Assembly (NCBI RefSeq): GCF_000686125.1
Contig: NZ_JMMA01000002.1
Location: 372,001 to 436,000, forward strand
DNA: 64,000 bases
Source: Ruminococcus sp. NK3A76
GTDB taxonomy: Bacteria > Bacillota > Clostridia > Oscillospirales > Ruminococcaceae
Reading direction: 5' to 3'
This document shows positions 34,875 through 42,879 of this stretch, piece by piece. Position 1 is the stretch's first letter; every line of letters begins with the position of its first letter. The translations under genes and the position numbers were made by a program. Under the pieces are notes generated by a model that searched no databases, was not told where the DNA came from, and was given only the letters and a program-made list of their open reading frames with translations.

Positions 34875-35897
34875 ATGAAAAAGTTTTTTGCAGCTGCTCT
34901 TGCTCTTACTATGACGGCAGCTATGTTCACAGCCTGCGGCGATGACAGCTCGTCAAGCAGCAAGGCAAGCTCCTCGTCGGCAGCTTCTTCCGCAGCTGAG
35001 TCTTCAAGCGCAGCTGAGGCTTCGAGCGCAGACGACGCTTCCTCGGCAGCTGATGATGCTTCTTCCACAGCTGATGACGCTTCTTCCGCAGCTGATGACG
35101 CTTCCTCTGAGGGCGGCGATGCTTCCTCTGAGGGCGGCGCAGCAGAAGGTGCTCCCGTTGACGAGAACGGCAAATTTGATGTAACTAAGATGCCCGGCTA
35201 TGATGCAAACGCTAAAGAGACAGTTCTTACTGTTGCTGAGCCCGGCACAGACCCCTGGGTAAACGGCCTTGGCGCTGATGTTGACTACGGCGATATCTAT
35301 ATCGACGGCAGAACATTCACAAGAGACCAGGATCTTACTGTTAAGGTAGAGTTTGAAGTTGCAGCTGATGCTAAGGAAGAGTTTGAGCTCGGTATCAAGA
35401 AGCTCGAATCTCTTGACGACTCCGGCACTATCAAGAAGGGTACAACTCAGATCCTTATAGGACCTGCAAGAGCTAACGGCTGGGCTAAGTTCGTAGGCGC
35501 TGACAACCACGACGGCCTTATCGTTGACTTCCCGACATACTACAATATGCCCGAGGGCGATACTCACGGCAAAACAAAGACCGGTAAGGACGGCTCTGAG
35601 GACGTATTCAAGGCAGACGGCACACTTGAAGATGTATTCGTCAAGAACGACGGCTTCATCAAGTTCGGCAGCCCTGACGCTACAACTGTCGAATTCACTA
35701 TCCCGAAGGAGACAGTAAACGCTATCATTGATAACGCTACAGCAACTCCTGCTGACGAGAACGACACAACAACAGGCTGGGACGGCCTCCTCTTCCAGAT
35801 GGGTGACTGCCCGACAGCTATCAAGACTGTAACTCTCAACATGGGTAACGTATACTTCAGCACCGATATCTCCAAAGCAATGGACGGCGCACAGTAA
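34875..35897 (+). CDS. Surface lipoprotein with Ser/Ala linker and shared beta domain
   Basis: Product of 340 aa. Signal peptide with lipobox FTAC (Cys20). The linker (residues 24-95) is almost only Ser, Ala, Asp and Glu in SSAAE/DDASSA repeats. The C-terminal domain (about 110-335) carries the same motifs as the two preceding proteins: ARANGWAKFVG, VKNDGFIKFG, VEFTIPKETVNAI and TTGWDGLLFQMGDC. So one domain is placed on the surface by a lipid anchor here and by a membrane helix in the paralogs. ATG at 34875 follows GAAAGGAATGG. Function unknown. Confidence 0.82.
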   Translation: MKKFFAAALALTMTAAMFTACGDDSSSSSKASSSSAASSAAESSSAAEASSADDASSAADDASSTADDASSAADDASSEGGDASSEGGAAEGAPVDENGKFDVTKMPGYDANAKETVLTVAEPGTDPWVNGLGADVDYGDIYIDGRTFTRDQDLTVKVEFEVAADAKEEFELGIKKLESLDDSGTIKKGTTQILIGPARANGWAKFVGADNHDGLIVDFPTYYNMPEGDTHGKTKTGKDGSEDVFKADGTLEDVFVKNDGFIKFGSPDATTVEFTIPKETVNAIIDNATATPADENDTTTGWDGLLFQMGDCPTAIKTVTLNMGNVYFSTDISKAMDGAQ

Positions 35898-35920
35898 TAC
35901 AGTAAAATATTAAACTTAGA

Positions 35921-35947
35921 AGACCACCCTCAGCGGTGGTCTTTTTT
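35921..35947 (+). terminator. Terminator of the first Ser/Ala-linker lipoprotein
   Basis: AGACCACC / GGTGGTCT stem followed by TTTTTT. Confidence 0.9.
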
Positions 35948-35994
35948 GCTGTCTGAGATGGTCTGCGGGTTTTGGGTAAAATACACAATATGAT

Positions 35995-36011
35995 AACGAT
36001 TACTTATGCAA
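35995..36011 (+). promoter_or_regulatory. Conserved upstream motif, copy 2
   Basis: AACGATTACTTATGCAA, two mismatches from the copy at 34733-34749 and at the same distance from its promoter. Confidence 0.4.
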
Positions 36012-36051
36012 CATTGATAAAACACCATTTTTTAATTGTGCAAATAAGATA

Positions 36052-36080
36052 TTGAAAAAAGAGCGGCATTATGCTATAAT
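36052..36080 (+). promoter_or_regulatory. Promoter of the second Ser/Ala-linker lipoprotein
   Basis: TTGAAA, 17 bases, TATAAT. Confidence 0.82.
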
Positions 36081-36129
36081 TTGAATGTAGATCAAACCAG
36101 TAACTAAGGTAAATTGGAGGTAATTTATT

Positions 36130-37224
36130 ATGAAGAGATTTTTTGCGGCTGCTCTGGCGCTCACATTAACTGCTGCTATGTTCACAGCCTGCGGCGATGA
36201 CAGCTCATCGAGCAGCAAGGCAGCAAGCTCTGCTGCATCTTCTGCTGCTGAGTCTTCAAGCGCTGCTGAGGCTTCAAGTGCTGCTGAGGCTTCAAGTGCA
36301 GACGATGCTTCTTCCGCAGCTGATACATCGAGCGTGGCAGATGCTTCGAGCGAGGGCGGCGACGCTTCATCTGAAGGCGGCGACGACGAGGCACCTCAGC
36401 CTGTTGATATATCAGAGGCTGCAAAGAGCCTGAAAAACCTTGAAAACGCTCAGGTAACATTTACAGCTGATACTGATGTTACAGCTATCGTTAATGATCT
36501 TGCAGAATGTTTCTCTTCTATAAAGCAGGACGTAGAGTATGTAAAGGCCGGCAAGAACGACAAGGACAAGGACTTCACTGTTGAGGATTTTGACAAGAAA
36601 TGGGGCAAGAGAGGCGAGAAGTACGGCATCGACGCTACATACGAGAGCGACTATGTAAAGAAGGTGCTCGAAGGCGATACAGATGATCTTATCTATATAT
36701 ACGGCGACGAATCAAGATGCAAATACTCTGTCGAAGAGGTTGCAGGCGTGCCTATGCTCAAGGTGGAGATACTTGATAAGTACCCTGACGGTGTAAACTA
36801 CGAAATGCCTAAGATACAGTTCAATGTTGCTGAGATATTCAAGGGTCACGAGGAGCTTCTCCCGACAGTAAACACCGTTAAGGTCGATATGATACAGAGA
36901 GCAGTAGGTGACTATGTAAATGACGAGGGTGTAGCTTCTCATGTTCCGAATTACTGTATGGGTAAATTTGTTGTACAGGCACAGAAGAATGGCAAGATGA
37001 CATGGGACGAGACTGATGAGTTTAGCTTTAGTGAATATACCTCCGAATGGTTATATGGTGAGCTTGTATCAAATGAGCTTCTTATCTGGAAAAACAGTGA
37101 GTTTGCCAACACAACAGAGGAACAACACGTAACTATTATGAGATGGGCACTCCCCAATGATGCTTGCTTATATATCGCAGACATCGCATTCTACGATATC
37201 GACGGCAATCCTATCAAGTTCTGA
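36130..37224 (+). CDS. Surface lipoprotein with Ser/Ala linker, divergent C-terminal domain
   Basis: Product of 364 aa. The first 90 residues (signal peptide, lipobox FTAC at Cys20, GDDSSSSSKAA, SSAAE linker) are nearly the same as in the gene before it. The C-terminal domain (about 100-364) is different in sequence, with beta-strand patterns such as VTFTADTDVTAIV and a final LYIADIAFYDIDGNPIKF that resembles the last strands of jelly-roll modules. The shared leader with a new domain suggests duplication followed by domain exchange. Its terminator was split by an IS3-family insertion. Confidence 0.8.
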   Translation: MKRFFAAALALTLTAAMFTACGDDSSSSSKAASSAASSAAESSSAAEASSAAEASSADDASSAADTSSVADASSEGGDASSEGGDDEAPQPVDISEAAKSLKNLENAQVTFTADTDVTAIVNDLAECFSSIKQDVEYVKAGKNDKDKDFTVEDFDKKWGKRGEKYGIDATYESDYVKKVLEGDTDDLIYIYGDESRCKYSVEEVAGVPMLKVEILDKYPDGVNYEMPKIQFNVAEIFKGHEELLPTVNTVKVDMIQRAVGDYVNDEGVASHVPNYCMGKFVVQAQKNGKMTWDETDEFSFSEYTSEWLYGELVSNELLIWKNSEFANTTEEQHVTIMRWALPNDACLYIADIAFYDIDGNPIKF

Positions 37225-37398
37225 TAATAAGCATAATAAAGGCCGGAGAAAAGTGAACTGACCCCAAAAAGTTAGACAAACTTTTCAAAGAAAACTTGTG
37301 CAAAGCGACTAAGAGAGATCGAGCCTCTGAAAAAAAGTCTGTAAAAAGTCAGCAAACTGTGATAAAATAGAATTAATATCACAGGAGGCTGATTTTTT

Positions 37399-38625
37399 AT
37401 GGCAAGAAGAAAAAGAGAACCGATGAGCGAGGGCAAGAAGAACATAATAGGAATGCTGCTTGAGGAATACGACATCAAGTCGGCTAAGGATATTGAGGAT
37501 GCTCTCAAAGACCTTCTCGGAGGAACGATCCAGGAAATGCTTGAGTCCGAAATGGACGAGCATCTTGGATATCAGGAATATGAGCGTTCCGACAATCCTG
37601 ACTCTCGTAATGGTAAGAAAACCAAGAAGATCCGCGGAAACTTCGGAGAAACCGAAATAGAAGTGCCGCAGGATCGTGACGGCAGTTTTGAGCCAAAGGT
37701 CGTAAAGAAGCGTCAGAAGGACATCTCAGGTATTGAGCAGAAGATAATTGCTCTGTATGCCAAAGGAATGACCACACGCCAGATAAGCGAAACTATCGAA
37801 GATATCTACGGATTTGAAGTCAGCGACGGTATGGTATCAGATATCACAGACCGCCTTCTGCCACAGATAGAGGACTGGCAGAAACGTCCATTGGACGAAG
37901 TATATCCGATAGTATTCATCGATGCTGTACACTTCTCAGTGCGTGATAACGGACAGATCAGGAAGCTTGCCGCATATGTGATCCTTGCTGTCAGCATGAC
38001 AGGTCACAAGGAAGTTCTTTCAATACATATCGGTGAAAACGAGAGCGCCAAGTACTGGCTCGGCGTACTGAACGAGCTGAAGAATCGAGGCGTAAAGGAT
38101 ATTCTGGTCATCTGTGCAGACGGTCTTACAGGCATGAAAGAAGCTGTATCAGCTGCATTTCCGCAAACTGAGCTACAGCGCTGCATCGTTCATCAGGTAA
38201 GAAACACGCTGAAATACGTCGGAGAGAAGAACAAGAAGGAGTTGGCAAATGACCTTAAAACGATCTATCATGCGCCTTCCGAGGACGCTGCTCTGGAAGC
38301 TCTTGATCGCATTACTGAGAAATGGGAGGACGATTATCCTAACGCTATGAAGAGCTGGTACAAGAACTGGGACGTAATATCGCCGATCTTCAAGTTCTCA
38401 GCTGATGTCAGAAAGGTGATTTATACCACCAACGCAATAGAGAGTCTTAACAGCGGTTATCGCCGCTTGAATAAGCAGAGGAGTGTATTTCCGAGCGATA
38501 CAGCGCTCCTGAAGGCTCTGTATCTGGCGACGCATGAGATAGCTAAGAAATGGACCATGCCGCTGCGAAACTGGGGCAAAGTTCTGGGCGAGCTTGAGAT
38601 CATGTACCCCGACAGGATCGGCTGA
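37399..38625 (+). CDS. IS256-family transposase
   Basis: Product of 408 aa, full length. The DDE residues lie in FIDAVHFSV (first Asp), VICADGLTGM (second Asp) and TNAIESLNSGYR (Glu), and the mutator-type signature HQVRNTLKYV between them matches IS256 (MULE-like) transposases. N-terminal region with helix-turn-helix near residues 120-150. No frameshift or stop, so it may be active. AGGAGG precedes ATG at 37399. Confidence 0.95.
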   Translation: MARRKREPMSEGKKNIIGMLLEEYDIKSAKDIEDALKDLLGGTIQEMLESEMDEHLGYQEYERSDNPDSRNGKKTKKIRGNFGETEIEVPQDRDGSFEPKVVKKRQKDISGIEQKIIALYAKGMTTRQISETIEDIYGFEVSDGMVSDITDRLLPQIEDWQKRPLDEVYPIVFIDAVHFSVRDNGQIRKLAAYVILAVSMTGHKEVLSIHIGENESAKYWLGVLNELKNRGVKDILVICADGLTGMKEAVSAAFPQTELQRCIVHQVRNTLKYVGEKNKKELANDLKTIYHAPSEDAALEALDRITEKWEDDYPNAMKSWYKNWDVISPIFKFSADVRKVIYTTNAIESLNSGYRRLNKQRSVFPSDTALLKALYLATHEIAKKWTMPLRNWGKVLGELEIMYPDRIG

Positions 38626-38691
38626 TATCCAAAGAACCTTGACAAATTACAGTATCTATTGTATACTGTAAAAAAATTGGAGCGGCTATTT

Positions 38692-38715
38692 TCAAGCCGC
38701 TCACAACTTAACGTT
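38692..38715 (-). terminator. Hairpin at the IS256 right end
   Basis: GAGCGGCT / AGCCGCTC stem with a T-run on the minus strand (CAATTTTTTT). It would block minus-strand transcripts, such as read-through from orfB, from entering the IS256 transposase gene in antisense. Confidence 0.6.
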
Positions 38716-38779
38716 TTTATCACAGTTTTTGAATTTACAGAGTTTTTTTCGCAGAGCCGAGAGATCTTGGTCGCTTTTG

Positions 38780-39616
38780 TCATGCAGCGTTGAGCCTGTA
38801 TTCAACAGGTGACATTCCATCAAGCTTAAGCTTGATGCGCTTTGTGTTGTACCAAACGATGTATGAATGTAGTTCTGAAATGAAGTGCTCAACAGATGAG
38901 AATTCCTGTAAGTAGAGAAGTTCTGTTTTCAGCAATCCAAAGAAGTTTTCTGCGCAGGCGTTATCAAGACAGTTTCCCTTTCGTGACATACTTTGTCTTA
39001 TGCCTTTATCTTTGAGCATTTTCTGGTACTGCTTGTGCTGATACTGCCAGCCCTGATCTGAATGCAAAATGAGTCCGGTGTTTTCCGGTATCTTTGCAAA
39101 TGCTTTATTCAACATATCGGTCACTTGACTCAAATTAGGGTGGTAACTCAGGTTGTAGGACACAACCTCTCCGTTGAAAAGATCGATGATGGGCGACAGA
39201 TACAGCTTGACACCAAACAGAGCAAACTCTGTCACATCTGTGACCCATTTCTGATTTGGCTTATCCGCTTTAAAATCACGTTCCAGAAGATTTGGTGCTA
39301 TTCTGCCGACTTCACCCCTGAATGAGTTGTATTTCTTCATTCTCACACGGCAGAATATTCCCATTTGACGCATTAAGCGCTGAACTGTCTTGTGGTTTAT
39401 CCTATGCGTTTTTCTCAGTTCTTTCGTTATCCTGCGATAGCCATAGCGTCCTTTGCTTTCATCATATATCCTGCGTATATCCTCCTTGATCGCTGCATAC
39501 TTATCAGGTTTCGGATCATTAAATTGCTTGCTGTAATAGTAATAGGTACTGCGGGGGATTCCGGCAACATCAATGAGCAGACCTATCTTGTGTTCATGCC
39601 TCAGTTCCCAGATCAC
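38780..39616 (-). CDS. IS3-family transposase OrfB
   Basis: Integrase-core protein, 278 aa from the GTG at 39616. The catalytic triad is visible: VTDVTEF (Asp), LHSDQGWQYQ (Asp) and NACAENFFGLLKTE (Glu), within an rve domain preceded by the HTH_21 region (STYYYYSKQF). In this family OrfB is normally made as an OrfA-OrfB fusion by a -1 frameshift. The A-rich GAGAAAAAGCAC just before the orfA stop allows this, giving a junction reading KKAQVIWELRHEHK. Intact despite the nested IS256 element, which begins 2 bases after its stop. Confidence 0.93.
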   Translation of the reverse strand: MIWELRHEHKIGLLIDVAGIPRSTYYYYSKQFNDPKPDKYAAIKEDIRRIYDESKGRYGYRRITKELRKTHRINHKTVQRLMRQMGIFCRVRMKKYNSFRGEVGRIAPNLLERDFKADKPNQKWVTDVTEFALFGVKLYLSPIIDLFNGEVVSYNLSYHPNLSQVTDMLNKAFAKIPENTGLILHSDQGWQYQHKQYQKMLKDKGIRQSMSRKGNCLDNACAENFFGLLKTELLYLQEFSSVEHFISELHSYIVWYNTKRIKLKLDGMSPVEYRLNAA

Positions 39617-39963
39617 TTGTGCTTTTTCTCTTGCCGTACCCTTTCGGAAACCAAGGCATTCAATTTTTTTAAGTATGCATTCTCCGCACGAAGACGCTGT
39701 ACCTCTGCAATGAGATCTTCTTCGTCTTCTTTCTTTAACTTTGGCGGACGACCTGTTGATTTACGTCCTCGACGTTCAACATATAAGCCATCCTTACCTT
39801 CTTCAAGATAGATGCGCTCCCACTTCGCAACTGTCTTATCTCCTTGTGGAATGTCAAATTGTCTTGCAGTTTCCATATAACTTAATTTCTCGTTCTGCAT
39901 TGTTTCAACCACTTTGATCTTAAATTCGGGTGTGTATCTCTTATTGGGTATTCCTTTAGGCAT
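39613..39963 (-). CDS. IS3-family transposase OrfA
   Basis: Product of 116 aa: N-terminal helix-turn-helix (YTPEFKIKVVETMQNEKLSYMETARQFDIP) and a leucine-zipper-like C-terminal helix (EDLIAEVQRLRAENAYLKKLNAL) for multimer formation. It binds the element's ends. Its 3' end overlaps OrfB in the -1 frame. ATG at 39963 follows AAGGGGGGC. Confidence 0.92.
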   Translation of the reverse strand: MPKGIPNKRYTPEFKIKVVETMQNEKLSYMETARQFDIPQGDKTVAKWERIYLEEGKDGLYVERRGRKSTGRPPKLKKEDEEDLIAEVQRLRAENAYLKKLNALVSERVRQEKKHK

Positions 39964-40066
39964 AAAAATGCCCCCCTTTCGTTAGATCCCTAATTGGTAT
40001 GTTTCTATTATACCACATTGTCTAACAAAAGGGGAGCATTTCAAAGCTCTCCGGTCTTTTTTTGCG

Positions 40067-40561
40067 CTATTCTGCACGGAAGTCGTGGAAGGTCACGGCT
40101 ATCTCGCCGCCTATCTCCATAGAGCAGGGGAGCGAATCGTCAAAGGTCACGGTGAAGTCAGCACCGCCCACAACGCCCTTGTTGACAGTCTTGCCGTCTT
40201 TTATCTCGGCAGTTATGCCCTTGCCGCTGCGGCACATATCAAGAGCATCTGCGATAAGCCTTGCAGGCGAGCTCTCGCTTAAGTTTTGCAGCTCGTCTGT
40301 CAGCTGGAGCTTTTCTATCTCGGCGGTAAAGCTGTCTGTATTTTTGGATAGCTTTAGTCCATTGACACTCTCTGGCGCTGAAAACTCATACTCCCAGCCC
40401 TCCTCGCTTTTGTGCATCGTGGCGGAATACTCCCGGCCGCCAGCAGTGATCTCGATGTCGGTGGTGTAGCACTCCGGCACAGTGTCGGGCTGGGTGGACT
40501 TTGCAGCGCAGGAGCATAACATCACTGCCGGCAGCGCCATCAAAACAAGATATCTCCTCAT
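40067..40561 (-). CDS. Hypothetical lipoprotein
   Basis: Product of 164 aa with lipobox LCSC near residue 18 (MRRYLVLMALPAVMLCSC). The mature part has repeated amphipathic strands (IEITAGGREYSATMHKSEEGWEYEFSAPES, then a final IAVTFHDFR), suggesting a beta-barrel or LolA/LppX-like fold, but I cannot assign a family. I chose ATG at 40561 because AAGGTG lies 6-7 bases before it; a GTG three codons earlier overlaps that site. It may be in the nnr transcript, but a 15-bp inverted repeat lies between them. Confidence 0.72.
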   Translation of the reverse strand: MRRYLVLMALPAVMLCSCAAKSTQPDTVPECYTTDIEITAGGREYSATMHKSEEGWEYEFSAPESVNGLKLSKNTDSFTAEIEKLQLTDELQNLSESSPARLIADALDMCRSGKGITAEIKDGKTVNKGVVGGADFTVTFDDSLPCSMEIGGEIAVTFHDFRAE

Positions 40562-40568
40562 AAAAAAC

Positions 40569-40611
40569 ACCTTTCATATAATAAGACTTGTACTCCTATT
40601 ATATGAAAGGT
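40569..40611 (-). promoter_or_regulatory. Perfect 15-bp inverted repeat between nnr and the lipoprotein gene
   Basis: ACCTTTCATATAATA (40569-40583) and TATTATATGAAAGGT (40597-40611) with a 13-base loop. On the minus strand the second arm includes the lipoprotein's ribosome binding site and is followed by TTTTTT, so it could be a terminator for nnr, a translation-blocking hairpin, or an operator. Confidence 0.5.
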
Positions 40612-40619
40612 GATGTTCG

Positions 40620-42164
40620 TTAATGCATAGCTGTCGGCAGACTTTCGAGCTCTTTCAGCGTCTTTGGTATCTGAGCGAGAATGTCTCTTGCAAGCACGCT
40701 CCTCTCTGACATATCCATACAAAGCAGCTCTGCCGAGCGGCCGAGAAGATAACAGCCGAGCGCTGCGGCCTCCTTGCCTGTCATGTGCTGTGCGACAAAC
40801 GATGCCGTCATTCCTGCGAGCATATCGCCGCTGCCGCCCTTTGAAAGCGCCGTGTTGCCGTAGCCTGAGACTATGACGCTGCCGGTGCTGACTATTAGCG
40901 TGCCGGCGCTCTTTGAAACGACTGTCGTGCGGTAGGGGCACTTATTTGCAAGCCCCATAGCAAGCGGCAGGCGCTCAGAGAGTGCTGTCTTTGTGTCGGT
41001 GCCGCAAAGCCTTGCAAGCTCGCCTATGTGTGGGGTGAGAATCGTTTCATTCTGCCTGTTGCAGATAAGGCCTGTGTCTTCGGAGAGGCAGTTCAGCCCG
41101 TCTGCATCTATGATCACAGGGCAGCTGTCGCCTGCTAAAACGGCTCGCAGCGTCTGCCTTGTGTGGCCACTTACGCCCATGCCGCAGCCTATGAGCACGG
41201 CTGATGCGCTATTTATCGCATCGTTCAGCTTCTCCGGGCTGTCGTCAGGCTCGTAGGGCAGGAAGGTGCATTCATACATACTGCCTGCAAGCGCCGATAT
41301 CACGCTTTTGGGGGCTGCGAGCTGCACTATGCCCACACCGCACCTGAGCGCCGCCGTGGCAGCCATTGCCGCTGCACCGTAGTAATCCTCACTGCCGGCT
41401 ATTATCAGCAGCCTGCCGAATGTCCCCTTGTGCGCACCGACCGGGCGGCGGGGGAGCAGCTTTGCAAGCTGCTGTGTGTCCGGCTCGAATATTATAGAGT
41501 CCGTATTTTCGTACTTTTTATCTATCCCGATATCGCATACCTCGATCCTGCCGCAGTATTCCTTTGCCGGCATCAGCGCCATGCCGATCTTACCCTTGTG
41601 GAAGGTCACAGTCATGTCAGCCCTTACCGATAGCTCATCGCAAAGCCCTGTGTCTGCGTTGCAGCCGGAGGGTATGTCGCAGGCTATCCTGTATGCAGGA
41701 GATTGGTTCATGCAGGAAAAGAGCGACCGCATATCATCACGCAGCGCCCCCTTGAAGCCTGTGCCGAATATGCAGTCAACTATTATGTCGGCCGAGGAGA
41801 GCTCCTTTACCGCAGCTTCCTCCATGTCGTCTGTTATCCTGACACCGCCGAGCTTTTCAAATGCGGCCTTTGAGAGGTCTGTCGCAGGCTTGCCCTGAAC
41901 GAGCAGCACGCATACATCGAACCCCGACTCATGCAACAGCCTTGCGCAAACAAGCCCGTCGCCGCCGTTGTTGCCCTTGCCTGCGGCTATGCACACACGG
42001 CGCACGCTCTCCGAGCGCTGTGCGGACAGCTCTGCTGCGGCCTTTAAAACAGCCCTGTAAAGCCCCTGTGCTGCATTGTCCATGAGCGCTGACAGCGAGA
42101 GCCCTTCCTTGTCAGAGCGCTGCTCGCAGTTTACCATTTGTGAGACTGTGAGGTATCTTTTCAT
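40620..42164 (-). CDS. nnrD: Bifunctional NAD(P)H-hydrate epimerase / ADP-dependent hydratase
   Basis: Repairs damaged NAD(P)HX. Product of 514 aa, a fusion of the two activities as in many bacteria: YjeF-N epimerase domain (about 1-215; CIAAGKGNNGGDGLVCARLL is its signature) and ribokinase-like carbohydrate-kinase dehydratase domain (about 225-510; AGSEDYYGAAAMAATAALRCGVGIV and the C-terminal GGSGDMLAGM with the catalytic Asp). ATG at 42164 is the natural start (MKRYLTVSQM). It begins 3 bases past the stop of the upstream small membrane protein gene, so the two are co-transcribed. Confidence 0.95.
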   Translation of the reverse strand: MKRYLTVSQMVNCEQRSDKEGLSLSALMDNAAQGLYRAVLKAAAELSAQRSESVRRVCIAAGKGNNGGDGLVCARLLHESGFDVCVLLVQGKPATDLSKAAFEKLGGVRITDDMEEAAVKELSSADIIVDCIFGTGFKGALRDDMRSLFSCMNQSPAYRIACDIPSGCNADTGLCDELSVRADMTVTFHKGKIGMALMPAKEYCGRIEVCDIGIDKKYENTDSIIFEPDTQQLAKLLPRRPVGAHKGTFGRLLIIAGSEDYYGAAAMAATAALRCGVGIVQLAAPKSVISALAGSMYECTFLPYEPDDSPEKLNDAINSASAVLIGCGMGVSGHTRQTLRAVLAGDSCPVIIDADGLNCLSEDTGLICNRQNETILTPHIGELARLCGTDTKTALSERLPLAMGLANKCPYRTTVVSKSAGTLIVSTGSVIVSGYGNTALSKGGSGDMLAGMTASFVAQHMTGKEAAALGCYLLGRSAELLCMDMSERSVLARDILAQIPKTLKELESLPTAMH

Positions 42165-42167
42165 GGC

Positions 42168-42689
42168 TTACCCCTGTCTTCTGAGCTCTGCCTGAAGCTG
42201 ACGAGGGAAGAATTTTATCATCAGCTCTCTCATGTCCTCATTCGGTGTGAAAAGCACATAAGTATCTCCCAGCTCCTTGTGGTCAACTCTTAAATACCAC
42301 ACGTTCTCGCCTGTGTTGTCGTCAGCCGAGACGATAGATGCGCTTGTGTCGAGCTCTGTGTTCTCTGTAAACTCTGCAAACTCCTTTGCTGTGTCGAGCT
42401 TGACCGTGATAAGGCGCTTTCTTGAACGCTGTGCGATTATCTTGTCAAAATCCATCTCGCCGTTGGTGAGAAGGTATTCGTATTCGTTGTCAAAGCCTGT
42501 CGTCACACGGTAGGATGCATAAAGCACACCGCCTGAGAGCAGCAGCCCGAGCCCTGCAACGCCGAACTGCGCTGTCAGGAAAAATACTGCAAAGCAGACT
42601 ATGAAGCCTATCACGAATATCGCCGCCTTTGCGAAGCGGTCGTTGGCTGTCTGAGCCCTTACTACATTCTGTTCCTTGTATACGTCCAT
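42168..42689 (-). CDS. Small membrane protein, possibly DUF6106 family
   Basis: Product of 173 aa starting MDVYKEQNVVRAQTANDRFAK, with two closely spaced membrane helices (about 24-62) and a cytoplasmic mixed alpha/beta domain (EYEYLLTNGEMDFDKIIAQRSRKR, then a strand-rich end). The N-terminal pattern and length resemble a clostridial family of unknown function that I recall as DUF6106; that name is tentative. ATG at 42689 follows GGAGG; longer in-frame starts would lie in the promoter. First gene of the unit with nnrD. Confidence 0.7.
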   Translation of the reverse strand: MDVYKEQNVVRAQTANDRFAKAAIFVIGFIVCFAVFFLTAQFGVAGLGLLLSGGVLYASYRVTTGFDNEYEYLLTNGEMDFDKIIAQRSRKRLITVKLDTAKEFAEFTENTELDTSASIVSADDNTGENVWYLRVDHKELGDTYVLFTPNEDMRELMIKFFPRQLQAELRRQG

Positions 42690-42747
42690 TTTGGTTCCTC
42701 CGTCTTGTAATATGTCTTGTAATACTTCTTGTGATGCACTGATAGTT

Positions 42748-42776
42748 ATTATACCACATATTGTATCCTTTTTCAA
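42748..42776 (-). promoter_or_regulatory. Promoter of the small membrane protein/nnr unit
   Basis: Minus-strand TTGAAA, 17 bases, TATAAT. It is a near twin of the divergent promoter at 42810-42838 (both end ATRTGTGG before the -10). Confidence 0.82.
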
Positions 42777-42809
42777 TAGATTTTTCACAATATCGGTGCA
42801 AATTTCCTA

Positions 42810-42838
42810 TTGAAAAGCCGCAGATTATGTGGTATAAT
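42810..42838 (+). promoter_or_regulatory. Promoter of the amidohydrolase gene
   Basis: TTGAAA, 17 bases, TATAAT, 33 bases from the -35 of the divergent promoter. Confidence 0.85.
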
Positions 42839-42879
42839 TAATAGTTGTAAGATTTTTTGTACTGTAAAGGTGATAATTC

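Larger units (their letters stand above)
37301..38778 (+). mobile_element. IS256-family element nested in the IS3-family element
   Basis: About 1.48 kb bounded by imperfect inverted repeats of about 65 bases (AAAGCGACTAAG..., CTGTGATAAAA at the left; the inverse at 38711-38777). It lies between the orfB stop and the right-hand inverted repeat of the host element, so neither host frame is broken. An exact 8-9 bp target duplication was not found, so the outer boundaries are approximate. Confidence 0.75.
37254..40043 (-). mobile_element. IS3-family (IS150-group-like) element interrupted by an IS256-family element
   Basis: Terminal inverted repeats TGAACTGACCCC...GTTAGACA (37254-37278) and TGTCTAAC...GGGGAGCATTTCA (40019-40043) bound the element, with AAG duplicated on both sides (37251-37253, 40044-40046), as expected for IS3-family 3-bp target duplication. 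It carries orfA and orfB on the minus strand. Without the nested insertion it would be about 1.3 kb. Both transposase frames are intact. Confidence 0.85.
37241..40063 (+). terminator. Terminator of the last lipoprotein, split by an IS3-family element
   Basis: GGCCGGAGA at 37241-37249 pairs with TCTCCGGTC at 40048-40056, which is followed by TTTTTTT. Removing the insertion and one copy of AAG restores an ordinary stem with a short loop. Confidence 0.7.
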
